Source: Microvirga vignae (GTDB taxonomy: Bacteria > Pseudomonadota > Alphaproteobacteria > Rhizobiales > Beijerinckiaceae). Taken from it: a stretch of DNA of 64,000 nucleotides. The stretch spans positions 98,076-162,075 of the forward strand of contig NZ_LCYG01000014.1 in the NCBI RefSeq assembly GCF_001017175.1. Direction: 5' to 3'. A program made the position numbers and the translations under genes. This document shows positions 26,041-35,416 of this stretch, piece by piece. Below the pieces are notes generated by a model. It saw only the letters and a list, made by a program, of their open reading frames with translations. It was not told the origin of the DNA and did not search any database. Position 1 is the first letter of the stretch. The number at the start of each line of letters is the position of its first letter.

Positions 26041-27636
26041 ATGAAGCGACTTCCGAAATTTTTCCTATCCGCAGCCTTGGTTGCCACGATGGCGACCTCC
26101 TTCTCCGCCGTGCAGGCGGCAACCCCGCCGGACACTCTGGTCCATGCCTGGCAGATCGACGACATCATCTCGCTCGACCCGGCTGAAATCTTCGAGTTCA
26201 GTTCGTCGGAAATCGCAGGCAACACCTACGAGCGCCTGATCAACTACGACATCAAGGACGTCTCGAAGATCTACGGTGAGGTGGCCGAGTCCTGGACCGT
26301 CTCCGACGATGGCAAGACCTACACCTTCAAGATCCGCCAGAACAAGAAATTCGCCTCGGGCAATCCGCTCACTGCCGAGGACGTGGTGTTCTCGCTGCAG
26401 CGTGCCGTGATCCTTGACAAGTCGCCGGCCTTCATCCTCGGCCAGTTCGGCTTCGACAAGAACAACGTCAAGGACAAGATCAAGCAGACCGGTCCTTACG
26501 AGTTCACCATGGAGACGGATAAGGCCTACGCGCCGACTTTCGTCCTCTACTGCCTGACCTCGACCGTTGCCTCCATCGTTGACAAGAAACTGACGATGCA
26601 GAACGAGAAGGACGGCGATCTGGGCTACAACTGGCTCAAGACGCATTATGCCGGCTCCGGTCCGTTCTCGATCCGCGACTGGAAGGCGAACGAAGTCGTC
26701 GTCCTGGAGCGTAACCCGAACTACGAGAAGAAGGCGCCGCTCGCACGCGTGATCTACCGCCACATCAAGGAGACGGCGACCCAGCGCCTGCTGCTCGAGA
26801 AGGGTGACGTGGACATCGCCCGCAACCTGAACCCGGAAGAGATCGCCGCCGTATCCAAGAACCCGGACATCAAGGTCGATTCCGCACCCAAGGGAACGGT
26901 CTGGTACCTCGGCCTCAACCAGAAGAACCCGAACCTCGCCAAGCCCGAGGTGCGCAAGGCCCTGAAGTATCTCGTCGATTATGCGGCCATCGCCGACACC
27001 ATCATGAAGTACAAGGGCGAGGTCCATCAGGCCTTCCTGCCCAAGGGCTATCTCGGCGCAATCAACGACAATCCCTACAAGCTCGACGTCGCCAAGGCGA
27101 AGGATCTCCTGGCCCAGGCGGGCCTGAAGGACGGCTTCAGCGTCACGATGGACACGACCTCCAGGCCCGAGACCACGGGCATCGCGCAGGCGATTCAGTC
27201 GACCTTCGCTCAGGCTGGCGTGAAGCTGGAGCTCATCCCCGGCGACAACAAGCAGACCCTCACCAAGTATCGCGCCCGTCAGCATGACATCTATATCGGC
27301 GAATGGGGTTCCGATTATCAGGACCCGAACTCCAATGCCGATACTTTCGCTGCGAACGACGACAACTCGGACAACGCCAAGGCCAAGCCGCTTGCATGGC
27401 GCAATGCCTGGGATCCGGGCCCGCTGACCGCCAAGACCCGCGCCGCCGTGATGGAGCGCGATGCCGAGAAGCGCGCCCAGATGTATGAGGAACTGCAGAA
27501 GGCGGTTCTCGACGACGGTCCTTTCGTGATCTTCCTGCAGAAGATCGAAGTGGCTGCAGAACGCAAGAACGTCGACGGTTTCGTGATGGGACCGTCCTTC
27601 GACACCAACAGCGTGGCACAGGCCAAGAAGAACTAA
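26041..27636 (+). CDS. Peptide ABC transporter substrate-binding protein (family 5)
   Basis: Periplasmic receptor of a dipeptide/oligopeptide importer (SBP_bac_5, DppA/OppA type). The signal peptide is MKRLPKFFLSAALVATMATS followed by a hydrophobic run ending FSAVQA (cleavage near residue 26). The mature protein shows the family features EIFEFSSSEIAGNTYERLI, SWTVSDDGKTYTFKIR and GNPLTAEDVVFSL. I start it at ATG 26041 (531 residues), preceded by AAGGGA; a longer reading frame adds non-signal sequence. First of six genes on the same strand for peptide import and cleavage. The ligand may be peptides or another family-5 substrate; the downstream dipeptidase favours peptides. Confidence 0.92.
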   Translation: MKRLPKFFLSAALVATMATSFSAVQAATPPDTLVHAWQIDDIISLDPAEIFEFSSSEIAGNTYERLINYDIKDVSKIYGEVAESWTVSDDGKTYTFKIRQNKKFASGNPLTAEDVVFSLQRAVILDKSPAFILGQFGFDKNNVKDKIKQTGPYEFTMETDKAYAPTFVLYCLTSTVASIVDKKLTMQNEKDGDLGYNWLKTHYAGSGPFSIRDWKANEVVVLERNPNYEKKAPLARVIYRHIKETATQRLLLEKGDVDIARNLNPEEIAAVSKNPDIKVDSAPKGTVWYLGLNQKNPNLAKPEVRKALKYLVDYAAIADTIMKYKGEVHQAFLPKGYLGAINDNPYKLDVAKAKDLLAQAGLKDGFSVTMDTTSRPETTGIAQAIQSTFAQAGVKLELIPGDNKQTLTKYRARQHDIYIGEWGSDYQDPNSNADTFAANDDNSDNAKAKPLAWRNAWDPGPLTAKTRAAVMERDAEKRAQMYEELQKAVLDDGPFVIFLQKIEVAAERKNVDGFVMGPSFDTNSVAQAKKN

Positions 27637-27643
27637 TCTTTCG

Positions 27644-28699
27644 ATGGCATCATCAATCGCGAACGGAGGCGGAGGGCACGATGCCCTCCGCTTCTACCTT
27701 ACAAAGACCGCTCAGTTTGTTTTTGTGTTGGCGACGACCCTTCTCGGTCTTGTTGCCGTCACCTTCTTCATCGGCCGTATCGTTCCCATCGACCCGGTTC
27801 TCGCCATCGTTGGCGATCGCGCCCCTCCCGCGGTTTATGCGCGCGTTCGGCAGGAGCTCGGTCTCGATCTTCCGCTCATTCAGCAATTCTGGATTTATCT
27901 GAGGAAGGCCGTCACCGGCGATTTTGGTAATTCGGTTCTCACCACCAATCCGGTGATGACGGATATCGCCAATACTTTTCCGGCGACTTTCGAGCTGGCG
28001 ACGCTTGGCACCCTCATCGGCACGCTCATCGGCATTCCGCTCGGCGTTCTCGCCGCCGTGAAGCGCGGCAGCCTGATCGATCAGTTCGTGCGCTTCATCG
28101 GGCTCGCCGGCTATTCCATTCCGATCTTCTGGCTCGGCCTCATGAGCCTGCTGCTGTTCTATGCCAAGCTCGGCTGGGTCCCCGGACCGGGACGGATCGA
28201 CGTAACCTATTCCTATCTCTACACGCCGGTCACGAACATCGTGCTGCTCGACACCGCCATGCAAGGCCAATGGGATGCGTTCTGGGATGCTGTCTCGCAC
28301 ATCATCCTGCCCGCATGTCTCCTCGGATATTTCTCGCTTGCCTATATCAGCCGCATGACACGCTCCTTCATGCTCAACGAGCTGGCGCAGGAATATGTGA
28401 TTGCAGCGCGCGTGAAGGGCCTATCCGAAATGCGCGTGATCTGGCGCCACGCCCTGCGCAATGCCGCCGTGCCGCTCGTCACCGTGATCGCGCTGTCCTA
28501 CGCGAACCTGCTCGAAGGCTCGGTTCTTACCGAGACCGTGTTCGCATGGCCGGGGCTTGGCCAATACATCACCAACTCCCTGCAGAATGCCGACATGAAT
28601 GCGGTGCTGGGCGGAACACTCGTGATCGGCACCGTGTTCGTGCTGCTCAATCTCGTGTCCGACCTGCTCTATCGTCTGCTCGATCCGAGGACCCGCTGA
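27644..28699 (+). CDS. Peptide ABC transporter permease (DppB type)
   Basis: Inner-membrane permease with six expected membrane helices. The N-terminal helix (FVFVLATTLLGLVAVTFFIG), the periplasmic loop starting DPVLAIVGDRA, and the EAA-type coupling loop (EYVIAARVKGLSEMRVIWRH) that contacts the ATPase are all visible. The 351-residue length is usual. It begins 7 bp after the binding-protein gene, and its stop overlaps the start of the second permease. Confidence 0.93.
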   Translation: MASSIANGGGGHDALRFYLTKTAQFVFVLATTLLGLVAVTFFIGRIVPIDPVLAIVGDRAPPAVYARVRQELGLDLPLIQQFWIYLRKAVTGDFGNSVLTTNPVMTDIANTFPATFELATLGTLIGTLIGIPLGVLAAVKRGSLIDQFVRFIGLAGYSIPIFWLGLMSLLLFYAKLGWVPGPGRIDVTYSYLYTPVTNIVLLDTAMQGQWDAFWDAVSHIILPACLLGYFSLAYISRMTRSFMLNELAQEYVIAARVKGLSEMRVIWRHALRNAAVPLVTVIALSYANLLEGSVLTETVFAWPGLGQYITNSLQNADMNAVLGGTLVIGTVFVLLNLVSDLLYRLLDPRTR

Positions 28700-29631
28700 T
28701 GGCTGGCGCCCCTCCCCTTCCTCAACCTTCCGGCCTGCGGGCTTGGCTCCTCTCCGCCGAACCGAACTCCCGCTGGCAGGCGCGTCTTGGCCGCGGCTAT
28801 CTCGGCTGGCGCTCGTTCACCAAGAATCCACTTGCCGTGCTGGGCCTCGGCATCGTGGTACTGCTGCTCTTCGTTGCACTCTTCGCTGATTTTATTGCGC
28901 CCTATTCGCCTGTGATCGGCGGGGATCTGCGTACGCAGCGTCTCCTGCCGCCAAGCGAGACCTTCTGGCTCGGCACGGACGATCAGGCGCGGGATATCTT
29001 CTCGCGCATTATCTATGGCTCGCGCATCACGCTTTTCGTGATCGTGCTGGTGTCGATCATTGCAACGCCCATCGGCCTGCTGGTCGGCACCGTCTCCGGT
29101 TATCTCGGTGGTTGGGTTGATACGGTGCTGATGCGTATCACCGACATCTTCCTCGCCTTCCCGCGCCTCGTCCTGGCCCTGGCCTTCGTGGCGGCGCTGG
29201 GCCCCGGCATCGAGAACGCCGTCATCGCCATTGCGATCACCTCCTGGCCACCCTATGCACGTATCGCGCGCGCCGAGACTCTGATGATCCGCAACAGCGA
29301 CTTCATCGCGGCCGTGAAGCTCCAGGGTGCTTCGACGCCGCGCATCATCTTCGGCCACGTGGTGCCGCTCTGCATCTCCTCGCTGATCGTGCGCGTGACG
29401 CTCGACATGGCCGGAATCATCCTGACGGCGGCGGGCCTCGGCTTCTTGGGACTTGGCGCGCAACCGCCGTCGCCGGAATGGGGCGCGATGGTCGCTACCG
29501 GTCGCAACTATCTCATCGATCAATGGTGGGTCGCCGCCATGCCTGGCCTTGCGATCTTCGTGGTGAGCCTCGGCTTCAACCTGCTGGGTGATGGCTTGCG
29601 TGACGTGCTCGATCCGAAGGCTGCGAAATGA
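28699..29631 (+). CDS. Peptide ABC transporter permease (DppC type)
   Basis: Second permease of the importer. The true start is ATG 28699, overlapping the TGA of the preceding gene; the same frame is open upstream, but that sequence is a shadow of the first permease. The N-terminal part has SRWQARLGRGYLGWRSFTKNP before the first helix, then the family region GTDDQARDIFSRIIYGSR and the coupling loop with MIRNSDFIAAVKLQGASTPR. 310 residues. The stop overlaps the next start. Confidence 0.93.
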   Translation: MAGAPPLPQPSGLRAWLLSAEPNSRWQARLGRGYLGWRSFTKNPLAVLGLGIVVLLLFVALFADFIAPYSPVIGGDLRTQRLLPPSETFWLGTDDQARDIFSRIIYGSRITLFVIVLVSIIATPIGLLVGTVSGYLGGWVDTVLMRITDIFLAFPRLVLALAFVAALGPGIENAVIAIAITSWPPYARIARAETLMIRNSDFIAAVKLQGASTPRIIFGHVVPLCISSLIVRVTLDMAGIILTAAGLGFLGLGAQPPSPEWGAMVATGRNYLIDQWWVAAMPGLAIFVVSLGFNLLGDGLRDVLDPKAAK

Positions 29632-30464
29632 TGAAGCCGCTTCTCGAAGTCGAAGACCTCCGCGTCCGTTTTCACCTGCGCACAGGCACCATCGAGGCGG
29701 TGCGCGGCGTGTCGTTCCAGCTTGGCCGCGAGCGGCTCGGCATCGTCGGCGAGTCCGGATCGGGCAAGTCGCAGACGGGCCGCGCCATCCTCGGCCTCAC
29801 GCCTCCTCCCGGCGAGGTCACGGCCAAGCGCCTGGCCTTCGACGGGATCGATCTGCAGACTGCCTCCAAGCGCACTTTGCGCGAGATGCGCGGCGGGCGC
29901 ATCAGCATGGTCATGCAGGACCCGAAGTATTCGCTGAATCCGGTCATGACCATCGGCGAGCAGATCATCGAGGCCTATCAGGCGCATGCCAAGACAGGCC
30001 GTGCGGAGGCGCGCGACAAGGCTCTTGCCATGCTGGAAGCGGTGAAAATGCGCGATCCGCAACGCGTCTTCTCGCTCTACCCGCACGAGGTCTCGGGCGG
30101 GATGGGTCAGCGCGCGATGATCGCCATGATGCTTGTCACCGACCCCGACCTGCTTATCGCTGATGAGCCGACCTCGGCGCTCGACGTGACGGTGTCGATG
30201 GAGGTTCTGCGCATCCTCGACGAGCTCGTCTCGGAGCGCGGCATGGGGCTCATCTTCATCTCGCACGACCTGAAGCTCGTCTCGTCCTTCTGTGACCGTG
30301 TGCTCGTGATGTATGCGGGCCGCGTGGTGGAGGAGCTGGAAGCCAAGAACCTGCGTGAGGCGAAGCACCCTTACACGCAAGGCCTGATGCGTTGCCTGCC
30401 GACATTGGCGAATGACGTTCACCCGCTCCCGACTTTGAACCGCGATCCTTCCTGGGCGCTCTGA
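29628..30464 (+). CDS. Peptide ABC transporter ATPase (DppD type)
   Basis: First of two ATPases. Walker A is GESGSGKSQTGRA (~41-53), the signature is VSGGMGQRAM, and Walker B is LLIADEPTSALDVT with the H-loop ISHDL. The C-terminus ends at 278 residues with the shortened oligopeptide-binding tail (HPYTQGLMRCLPTLA), lacking the cysteine-rich Fe-S-like extension of some DppD proteins. The start overlaps the upstream stop by four bases. Confidence 0.93.
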   Translation: MMKPLLEVEDLRVRFHLRTGTIEAVRGVSFQLGRERLGIVGESGSGKSQTGRAILGLTPPPGEVTAKRLAFDGIDLQTASKRTLREMRGGRISMVMQDPKYSLNPVMTIGEQIIEAYQAHAKTGRAEARDKALAMLEAVKMRDPQRVFSLYPHEVSGGMGQRAMIAMMLVTDPDLLIADEPTSALDVTVSMEVLRILDELVSERGMGLIFISHDLKLVSSFCDRVLVMYAGRVVEELEAKNLREAKHPYTQGLMRCLPTLANDVHPLPTLNRDPSWAL

Positions 30465-30466
30465 TC

Positions 30467-31243
30467 ATGCTCGATATTCAGAACCTCAACGTCGTTTTCG
30501 GCACGGGCCGTCTCCGGGTCGATGCGGTCAAGGACGTGAGCTTCACCGTCAAGCGAGGCGAGGCCTACGGTCTCGTCGGTGAGTCCGGATCCGGCAAGTC
30601 TACGGTGCTGCGCGCCATCTGCGGTCTTGCGCCGATCACCGGCGGACGTGTACTCGTCGACGGTAGGCAAGTCACCACGCCGCGCGACAAGACCTTCTAT
30701 CGCACGGTGCAGATGGTCTTTCAGGACCCCTATGCCTCGCTCCACCCGCGCCACACCGTAGACCGCACGCTCTCCGAACCGCTCGCCATTCACGGTGAGA
30801 AGGATGCGGAAGCGCGCATCCTCCAGGCACTCAAGGAAGTGGGCCTCGGCCCCTCCTTCCGCTTCCGCTATCCGCATCAGCTCTCCGGCGGGCAGCGCCA
30901 GCGCATCGCTATTGCCCGGGCCCTCATCCTGCGCCCGAAGGTTCTGCTGCTCGATGAGCCAACCTCCGCGCTCGATGCCTCTGTGCAGGCGGAGATCCTG
31001 AACCTTCTGGACGATCTGCGCCGCAAGATGGAGCTGACCTATATCCTGGTGAGCCACGATCTCGCGGTGGTGGCGCATCTCTGCGAGCGCCTGCTCGTCA
31101 TGCGCCATGGCGAGGCGGTCGAGGAAACGACGGCCGAAGCATTGCGCTCCGGTAAAGCGTCGAACGAATATACCCAATCCCTGATCCAGGCGAGTCAGGG
31201 CTTCACGCGTAAACCCTCGCAAGCGACCGCTATCGCCGGCTAG
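30467..31243 (+). CDS. Peptide ABC transporter ATPase (DppF type)
   Basis: Second ATPase of the importer. Walker A GESGSGKSTVLRA, signature LSGGQRQRIAIA, Walker B VLLLDEPTSALDAS and H-loop VSHDL are complete. At 258 residues it is shorter than E. coli DppF because the C-terminal tail is reduced. It starts 2 bp after the DppD-type gene and so completes an A-B-C-D-F importer set. Confidence 0.93.
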   Translation: MLDIQNLNVVFGTGRLRVDAVKDVSFTVKRGEAYGLVGESGSGKSTVLRAICGLAPITGGRVLVDGRQVTTPRDKTFYRTVQMVFQDPYASLHPRHTVDRTLSEPLAIHGEKDAEARILQALKEVGLGPSFRFRYPHQLSGGQRQRIAIARALILRPKVLLLDEPTSALDASVQAEILNLLDDLRRKMELTYILVSHDLAVVAHLCERLLVMRHGEAVEETTAEALRSGKASNEYTQSLIQASQGFTRKPSQATAIAG

Positions 31244-31278
31244 AGAATTCCTGTCTCATTGAATTGGCAAAGAAAATC

Positions 31279-32346
31279 ATGTCACGCTCTCCCCTGATGC
31301 CTGTCTTCGATGGTCACAATGACGTTCTCCTTCGTCTCATGCGCGGGAAGATCCAACCGGAGAAGGCGTTCCTCGAAGGTGACAATATCGGCCATCTCGA
31401 CCTGCCCCGCATGAGGCAGGGCGGCTTCTTCGGTGGGTTCTTCGCGGTTTACGTGCCCTCCCAGGACATGGGCATCGATGTCGATGCGCTCATGACCCAT
31501 AGGGAATACGACGTGCTGCTGCCGCCTGCGCTGGACCACGCACCCAGCCAGCAGGTGACGGTGCACATGGCCTCGATCCTCATTCGCATCGAGCGTGCTT
31601 CCAAGGGCGAGGTGAAGATCTGCCGCTCGGCTGCCGACATCCGCGACTGCCTGGACCACGGCAAGCTCGCTGCGATCCTGCACATCGAAGGTGCCGAGGG
31701 CATTGATCCCGATCTCTACATGCTTGACGTTCTCTACGAGAGCGGCCTGCGCTCCATCGGCCCGGTCTGGAGCCGCCCGAACATCTTCGGTCACGGCGTA
31801 CCGTTCCGCTATCCCTCGACACCGGATACCGGTCCCGGCCTCACCGAGCGCGGGCGCGAGCTGGTGAAGGCGTGCAATCGCCTGAAAATCATGGTCGATC
31901 TCTCGCATCTCAACGAGAAGGGCTTCTGGGACGTCGCCAAGCTCTCGGACGCGCCCCTCGTCGCCACGCACTCGAACGCCCATGCGGTATGCCCGCATTC
32001 GCGCAACTTGACGGACGAGCAGCTCGCCGCCATCCGCGAGAGCCGCGGCATGGTGGGCGTGAATTTCGCCACTTCGTTCATCCGCCCCGACGGCCAGCGC
32101 AGCGACGACACGCCACTGGAGGAGATGATCCGCCACATGGATCATCTGATCGAGCATGTGGGCGTGGATGGCGTCGGCCTCGGCTCCGACTTCGACGGTG
32201 CCACGATCCCTGCCGAGATCGGCGACGTGCGCGGCCTGCCCCGCCTCGTCGGGGCCATGCGCCAGCACGGCTATGACGAAGCGACATTGCGCAAGCTCTG
32301 CTACGAGAACTGGATCAGCGTTCTGGAGCGCACCTGGGGGCGGTGA
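31279..32346 (+). CDS. Membrane dipeptidase family protein (M19)
   Basis: Zinc dipeptidase of the renal dipeptidase family, expected to hydrolyse dipeptides, including some with D-residues. Metal ligands are visible: HxD in FDGHNDVL (~11-18), the bridging glutamate in HIEGAEG, histidines in DLSHLNEKG and THSNAHAVCPHSRNL, and the aspartate in GLGSDFDG. I prefer ATG 31279; a TTG at 31264 would add five residues. It follows the importer by ~35 bp on the same strand, so imported peptides would meet this enzyme in the cytosol; no signal peptide is present. Confidence 0.92.
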   Translation: MSRSPLMPVFDGHNDVLLRLMRGKIQPEKAFLEGDNIGHLDLPRMRQGGFFGGFFAVYVPSQDMGIDVDALMTHREYDVLLPPALDHAPSQQVTVHMASILIRIERASKGEVKICRSAADIRDCLDHGKLAAILHIEGAEGIDPDLYMLDVLYESGLRSIGPVWSRPNIFGHGVPFRYPSTPDTGPGLTERGRELVKACNRLKIMVDLSHLNEKGFWDVAKLSDAPLVATHSNAHAVCPHSRNLTDEQLAAIRESRGMVGVNFATSFIRPDGQRSDDTPLEEMIRHMDHLIEHVGVDGVGLGSDFDGATIPAEIGDVRGLPRLVGAMRQHGYDEATLRKLCYENWISVLERTWGR

Positions 32347-32369
32347 TTCCACTTTTTATTCAATCTCCA

Positions 32370-32422
32370 TCCTCATCTTGAGGAAGCGCGCCAGTGACTG
32401 CGTCTGCTTCTCGGGATGAGGA
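32370..32422. repeat. Intergenic inverted repeat between convergent operons
   Basis: TCCTCATC (32370-32377) and GATGAGGA (32415-32422) flank a 37-base centre. The layout CATCCTCATCTTGAGGA...TCGGGATGAGGA resembles another common intergenic repeat of Hyphomicrobiales. It lies between the stops of the dipeptidase and the polyamine permease, where it may end both transcripts. Confidence 0.4.
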
Positions 32423-32439
32423 CTGAGCGAAAGAGGGCC

Positions 32440-33279
32440 TTAGCGCTCCGCCTTCGAGGTGAGCGCGAAGACACTGACGATGCCGCCGACGCCCAGCATC
32501 AGCAACAGGCTGACAGCATTGATCGCGGGCGTCGCGCCCTCGCGCATCTGACCGTACATCGTGATCGGCAGCGGCGGCTCGGAGCCAACGAGCATCAGGG
32601 TCGTGTTGAAGTTCTCAAACGACATGAGCAGCGACACGAGTCCCGCGCCGATCAGCGCAGGACTCAGAAAAGGCAGCGTGACCGTGCGCAGCACGCGCGC
32701 ACGGCTGGCACCAAGGTCGAAAGCCGCCTCTTCCAACGAACGATCGAACTTGCGCAGGCGCGCTGCGATGATGAGCGTGGAAATCGTCAGGATGAACGAC
32801 AACTGGCCCAGCACCACGAGAGGCAATCCGGGGCGCAGGAAATCGAGATCCGTTTGAAGCCAATCCTCCAGGCCGTTCGCCACGCGCGAGAAGAAGGCGA
32901 GGATCGAGATGCCGAGCACCACGCCGGGAATGACGAGGGGCCAGAGCATCATCATCGACAGAAAGGTCTTGCCCGGGAACTCCGCACGCTCCAGCACCCA
33001 GGCATTCACGGTGCCGATCATCACGGCAAGCAGTGCCACGGGCACCGCTACCTTGAAGCTGTTCGCGATCGTATCAAGCCAGATCGGATCGACCAGCACA
33101 CCGGGTTTGCCGAAGGTGCTGCCTGAACCGATGAACCAGTCGAGCGTAAAGCCCTTCCACGGCGGGGACGGGAATGGGCTTGCGTTGAAGGCGAAGATCG
33201 CAACGACGAGAAGCGGCGAGAACAGGAAGATGTAGAACGCCGCGATGTAGAGCTTCCAGGCGAGGGGCGGATGGTTCAT
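32440..33279 (-). CDS. Polyamine-type ABC transporter permease (PotC type)
   Basis: Inner-membrane permease with six expected helices, 279 residues. The opening LYIAAFYIFLFSPLLVVAIFAFN, then SPFPSPPWKGFTLDW before the second helix, and the EAA loop (SLEEAAFDLGASRARVLRT) are characteristic of PotC/PotI. It ends the importer operon, 6 bp after the other permease, and meets the dipeptidase gene head-to-tail with ~93 bp between stops. Confidence 0.9.
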   Translation of the reverse strand: MNHPPLAWKLYIAAFYIFLFSPLLVVAIFAFNASPFPSPPWKGFTLDWFIGSGSTFGKPGVLVDPIWLDTIANSFKVAVPVALLAVMIGTVNAWVLERAEFPGKTFLSMMMLWPLVIPGVVLGISILAFFSRVANGLEDWLQTDLDFLRPGLPLVVLGQLSFILTISTLIIAARLRKFDRSLEEAAFDLGASRARVLRTVTLPFLSPALIGAGLVSLLMSFENFNTTLMLVGSEPPLPITMYGQMREGATPAINAVSLLLMLGVGGIVSVFALTSKAER

Positions 33280-33285
33280 AGCACT

Positions 33286-34155
33286 CTAAGCCTGCTTCAA
33301 GGTGGTGCCCAGGCTCTGCCCGGTGAGGCGAAGTCCTGCCCAGACGATGGCGGAGGACAGCACGAGAAGGAGCATGCCGAAGGCGGCACCCTGCGGCCAG
33401 TTGAAGCGCGTGATGAACTGCGCGTAGATCTGCTCCGTGAACCACAGGCCGTTCTTGCCCCCTAACAGCACCGGCGTCGCGAAATTGCCGACGGTGAGCA
33501 TGAACACGATGATCGAGCCCGCCACGATGCCCGGCATCGCGTGCGGAATGACGATACGGCGCAGCACTGTCCAGCGACTGCCACCGAGATCGAAACCGGC
33601 CTCGACGACGGACGGCTCCAGGCTCTCAAGGGCATTGGCAAGCGGCACGATCATGAAGAGCAGGCCGCCATAGACGAGGCCGAGGATCACCGCGCCATCG
33701 TTGTAGAGAAACTCGATCCTTTGGTCCGTCACCCCAATGGCCTGGAGCACGTAGGAAATCACGCCTGTCTCGCGCAGCAGCATCATCCAGCCGAGTGTGC
33801 GGACGAGTTCCGACACCCAGAAGGGCAGAAGGCAGAGCAGCAGCAGCATCGCCTTCAGGCGGCCTCGCGCCACACGGGCGATGTAGAGCGCAATGGGAAA
33901 GGCGAGCACGAGGGTGAGCGCAGTGACGATGATCGACATGGTCGCCGTGCGCGCGAAGGTGCGCCAATAGAGCGGCTCGGTGAAGAACTCGAGATAGTTG
34001 CCGAAGCCGAAGGCATAGACGCGCGGTGCCACCCTCTCGCTGAAGGAGAGAACAAGGATCTCCACGTGCGGAAGCACGATGAGCAGGCCCAGCCACAGAA
34101 TGGCCGGAGCCAGGAGCAGGAAGAGCGTCAGGCTCTGGGCCGGTTTCTTGCTCAT
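33286..34155 (-). CDS. Polyamine-type ABC transporter permease (PotB type)
   Basis: First permease of the importer. I start it at ATG 34155, which overlaps the stop of the ATPase gene by four bases and yields MSKKPAQSLTLFLLLAPAIL, beginning with the first helix; an earlier in-frame start lies inside the ATPase gene. The EAA loop is SVVEAGFDLGGSRWTVLRR and the region SFSERVAPRVYAFGFGNYLE follows helix 1, as in PotB/PotH. Length 289 residues. Confidence 0.9.
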   Translation of the reverse strand: MSKKPAQSLTLFLLLAPAILWLGLLIVLPHVEILVLSFSERVAPRVYAFGFGNYLEFFTEPLYWRTFARTATMSIIVTALTLVLAFPIALYIARVARGRLKAMLLLLCLLPFWVSELVRTLGWMMLLRETGVISYVLQAIGVTDQRIEFLYNDGAVILGLVYGGLLFMIVPLANALESLEPSVVEAGFDLGGSRWTVLRRIVIPHAMPGIVAGSIIVFMLTVGNFATPVLLGGKNGLWFTEQIYAQFITRFNWPQGAAFGMLLLVLSSAIVWAGLRLTGQSLGTTLKQA

Positions 34156-35237
34156 GCGGCAAAGACCTTCATGGCATCCGCCGTCCAACCCACATGGATC
34201 GGCGCACCGACCGTGAGGCCGGCAAGCGGACCAGCCTGCGGCAGCACCGCACGAACGGGCTGATCGAAACCGGCGGTGTCGATGAGCAGGCTCGAATTCG
34301 CGCCATCGAACAGAACCGCCGAAACGCGGCCCTCGAACTTATTGGGCAGGCCGCTCAATGCGGACGAGTCCTGCGCCAATGCAATTGCCTCGGGACGCAC
34401 GAAGGCAAGCGTTGCTTTATCCGCCATCTTGCCTTGTCCCTGGATTACCGTACCGGAAGGCAGGCGAACGGCAACGGATCCGTTGGAGGTGAAAGCCGCT
34501 TCGCCATGCCATTTGTTCGTCTCACCGACGAAGCTCGCGACAAACGGCGTTACGGGATTGTGATAGAGCTCGCGCGGGCTTCCCACCTGCTCGAACTGGC
34601 CCTGGTTCATCACGGCAATGCGGTCGGACATGACCAGCGCTTCGGACTGATCGTGCGTGATGTAGGCGAAGGTGGTGTTGAAGGTTGCCTGCAGCTGCTT
34701 CAACTCGATCTTCATGTGCTCGCGCAGCTTGAGATCGAGCGCGCCGAGCGGCTCGTCGAGGAGTACGAGCGTCGGCTCGAGAACGAGGCATCGGGCAATG
34801 GCAACGCGCTGCCGCTGACCACCGGAGAGAGCCGTTACGCGCCGGTCGCCGAAACCTTTCAGACCCACACGCTCCAGCATGCGATTGGCGCGTCCTTCGG
34901 CCTCCGCGCGGGACACACCGCGGCAGGTTAGGCCATAGGCAACGTTCTCGCCGACGCTCATCATCGGGAAGAGCGCAAGGCTCTGGAAAACCATGTTCAC
35001 CGGGCGCTTGTTGGCCGGAACGCCGATCATCGACCTGCCGCGAATACGGATGTCGCCGTACGTCGGATGCTCGAAGCCAGCGATCATGCGCATCAAGGTC
35101 GTCTTGCCGCAGCCTGACGGTCCGAGAATGGAGAAGAACTCGCCGGGAGCGACGCTGAAGCTCACATCATTGACGGCCGCATGGGAGCCGAAACGCTTGG
35201 TGACGTTGACGAGATCGAGATCGGTGGAATGTGCCAT
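34152..35237 (-). CDS. Polyamine-type ABC transporter ATPase (PotA type)
   Basis: ATPase with Walker A GPSGCGKTTLMR, Q-loop VFQSLALFPMMSV, signature LSGGQRQRVAIA, Walker B LVLLDEPLGALD and H-loop ITHDQSEAL, followed by a C-terminal TOBE domain (~260-361). I start it at ATG 35237 (361 residues), giving MAHSTDLDLVNVTKRFGS; the longer frame upstream reads as non-coding. A ~180-bp gap separates it from the binding-protein gene, so the two may have separate control or share a transcript with a leader. Confidence 0.92.
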   Translation of the reverse strand: MAHSTDLDLVNVTKRFGSHAAVNDVSFSVAPGEFFSILGPSGCGKTTLMRMIAGFEHPTYGDIRIRGRSMIGVPANKRPVNMVFQSLALFPMMSVGENVAYGLTCRGVSRAEAEGRANRMLERVGLKGFGDRRVTALSGGQRQRVAIARCLVLEPTLVLLDEPLGALDLKLREHMKIELKQLQATFNTTFAYITHDQSEALVMSDRIAVMNQGQFEQVGSPRELYHNPVTPFVASFVGETNKWHGEAAFTSNGSVAVRLPSGTVIQGQGKMADKATLAFVRPEAIALAQDSSALSGLPNKFEGRVSAVLFDGANSSLLIDTAGFDQPVRAVLPQAGPLAGLTVGAPIHVGWTADAMKVFAA

Positions 35238-35416
35238 GGACGTGCGCCAGAAAGAGGCATCCCCGGGCCAGCGCATCGTGCGGAAAAGTGAGCCCGGTTT
35301 TCCGCGTAACACGATGCGCTGCTCTGTGAAGGGAGCATCGGATTGATCCCAAGAGCGCAAGTCCACTTTTGGGTCCGATGCTTAGCCGGGGGATGTTGGT
35401 CAATCGAAGGAGGGCT

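Noticed and set aside
26065..27285. 406-codon open frame opposite the peptide-binding protein
   Set aside because: Antisense to a clear signal-peptide-bearing receptor gene; no motif.
28270..28698. N-terminal extension of the DppC-type permease
   Set aside because: The extra 143 codons coincide with the 3' part of the first permease in another frame; the ATG at 28699 overlaps the upstream stop and gives the family N-terminus.
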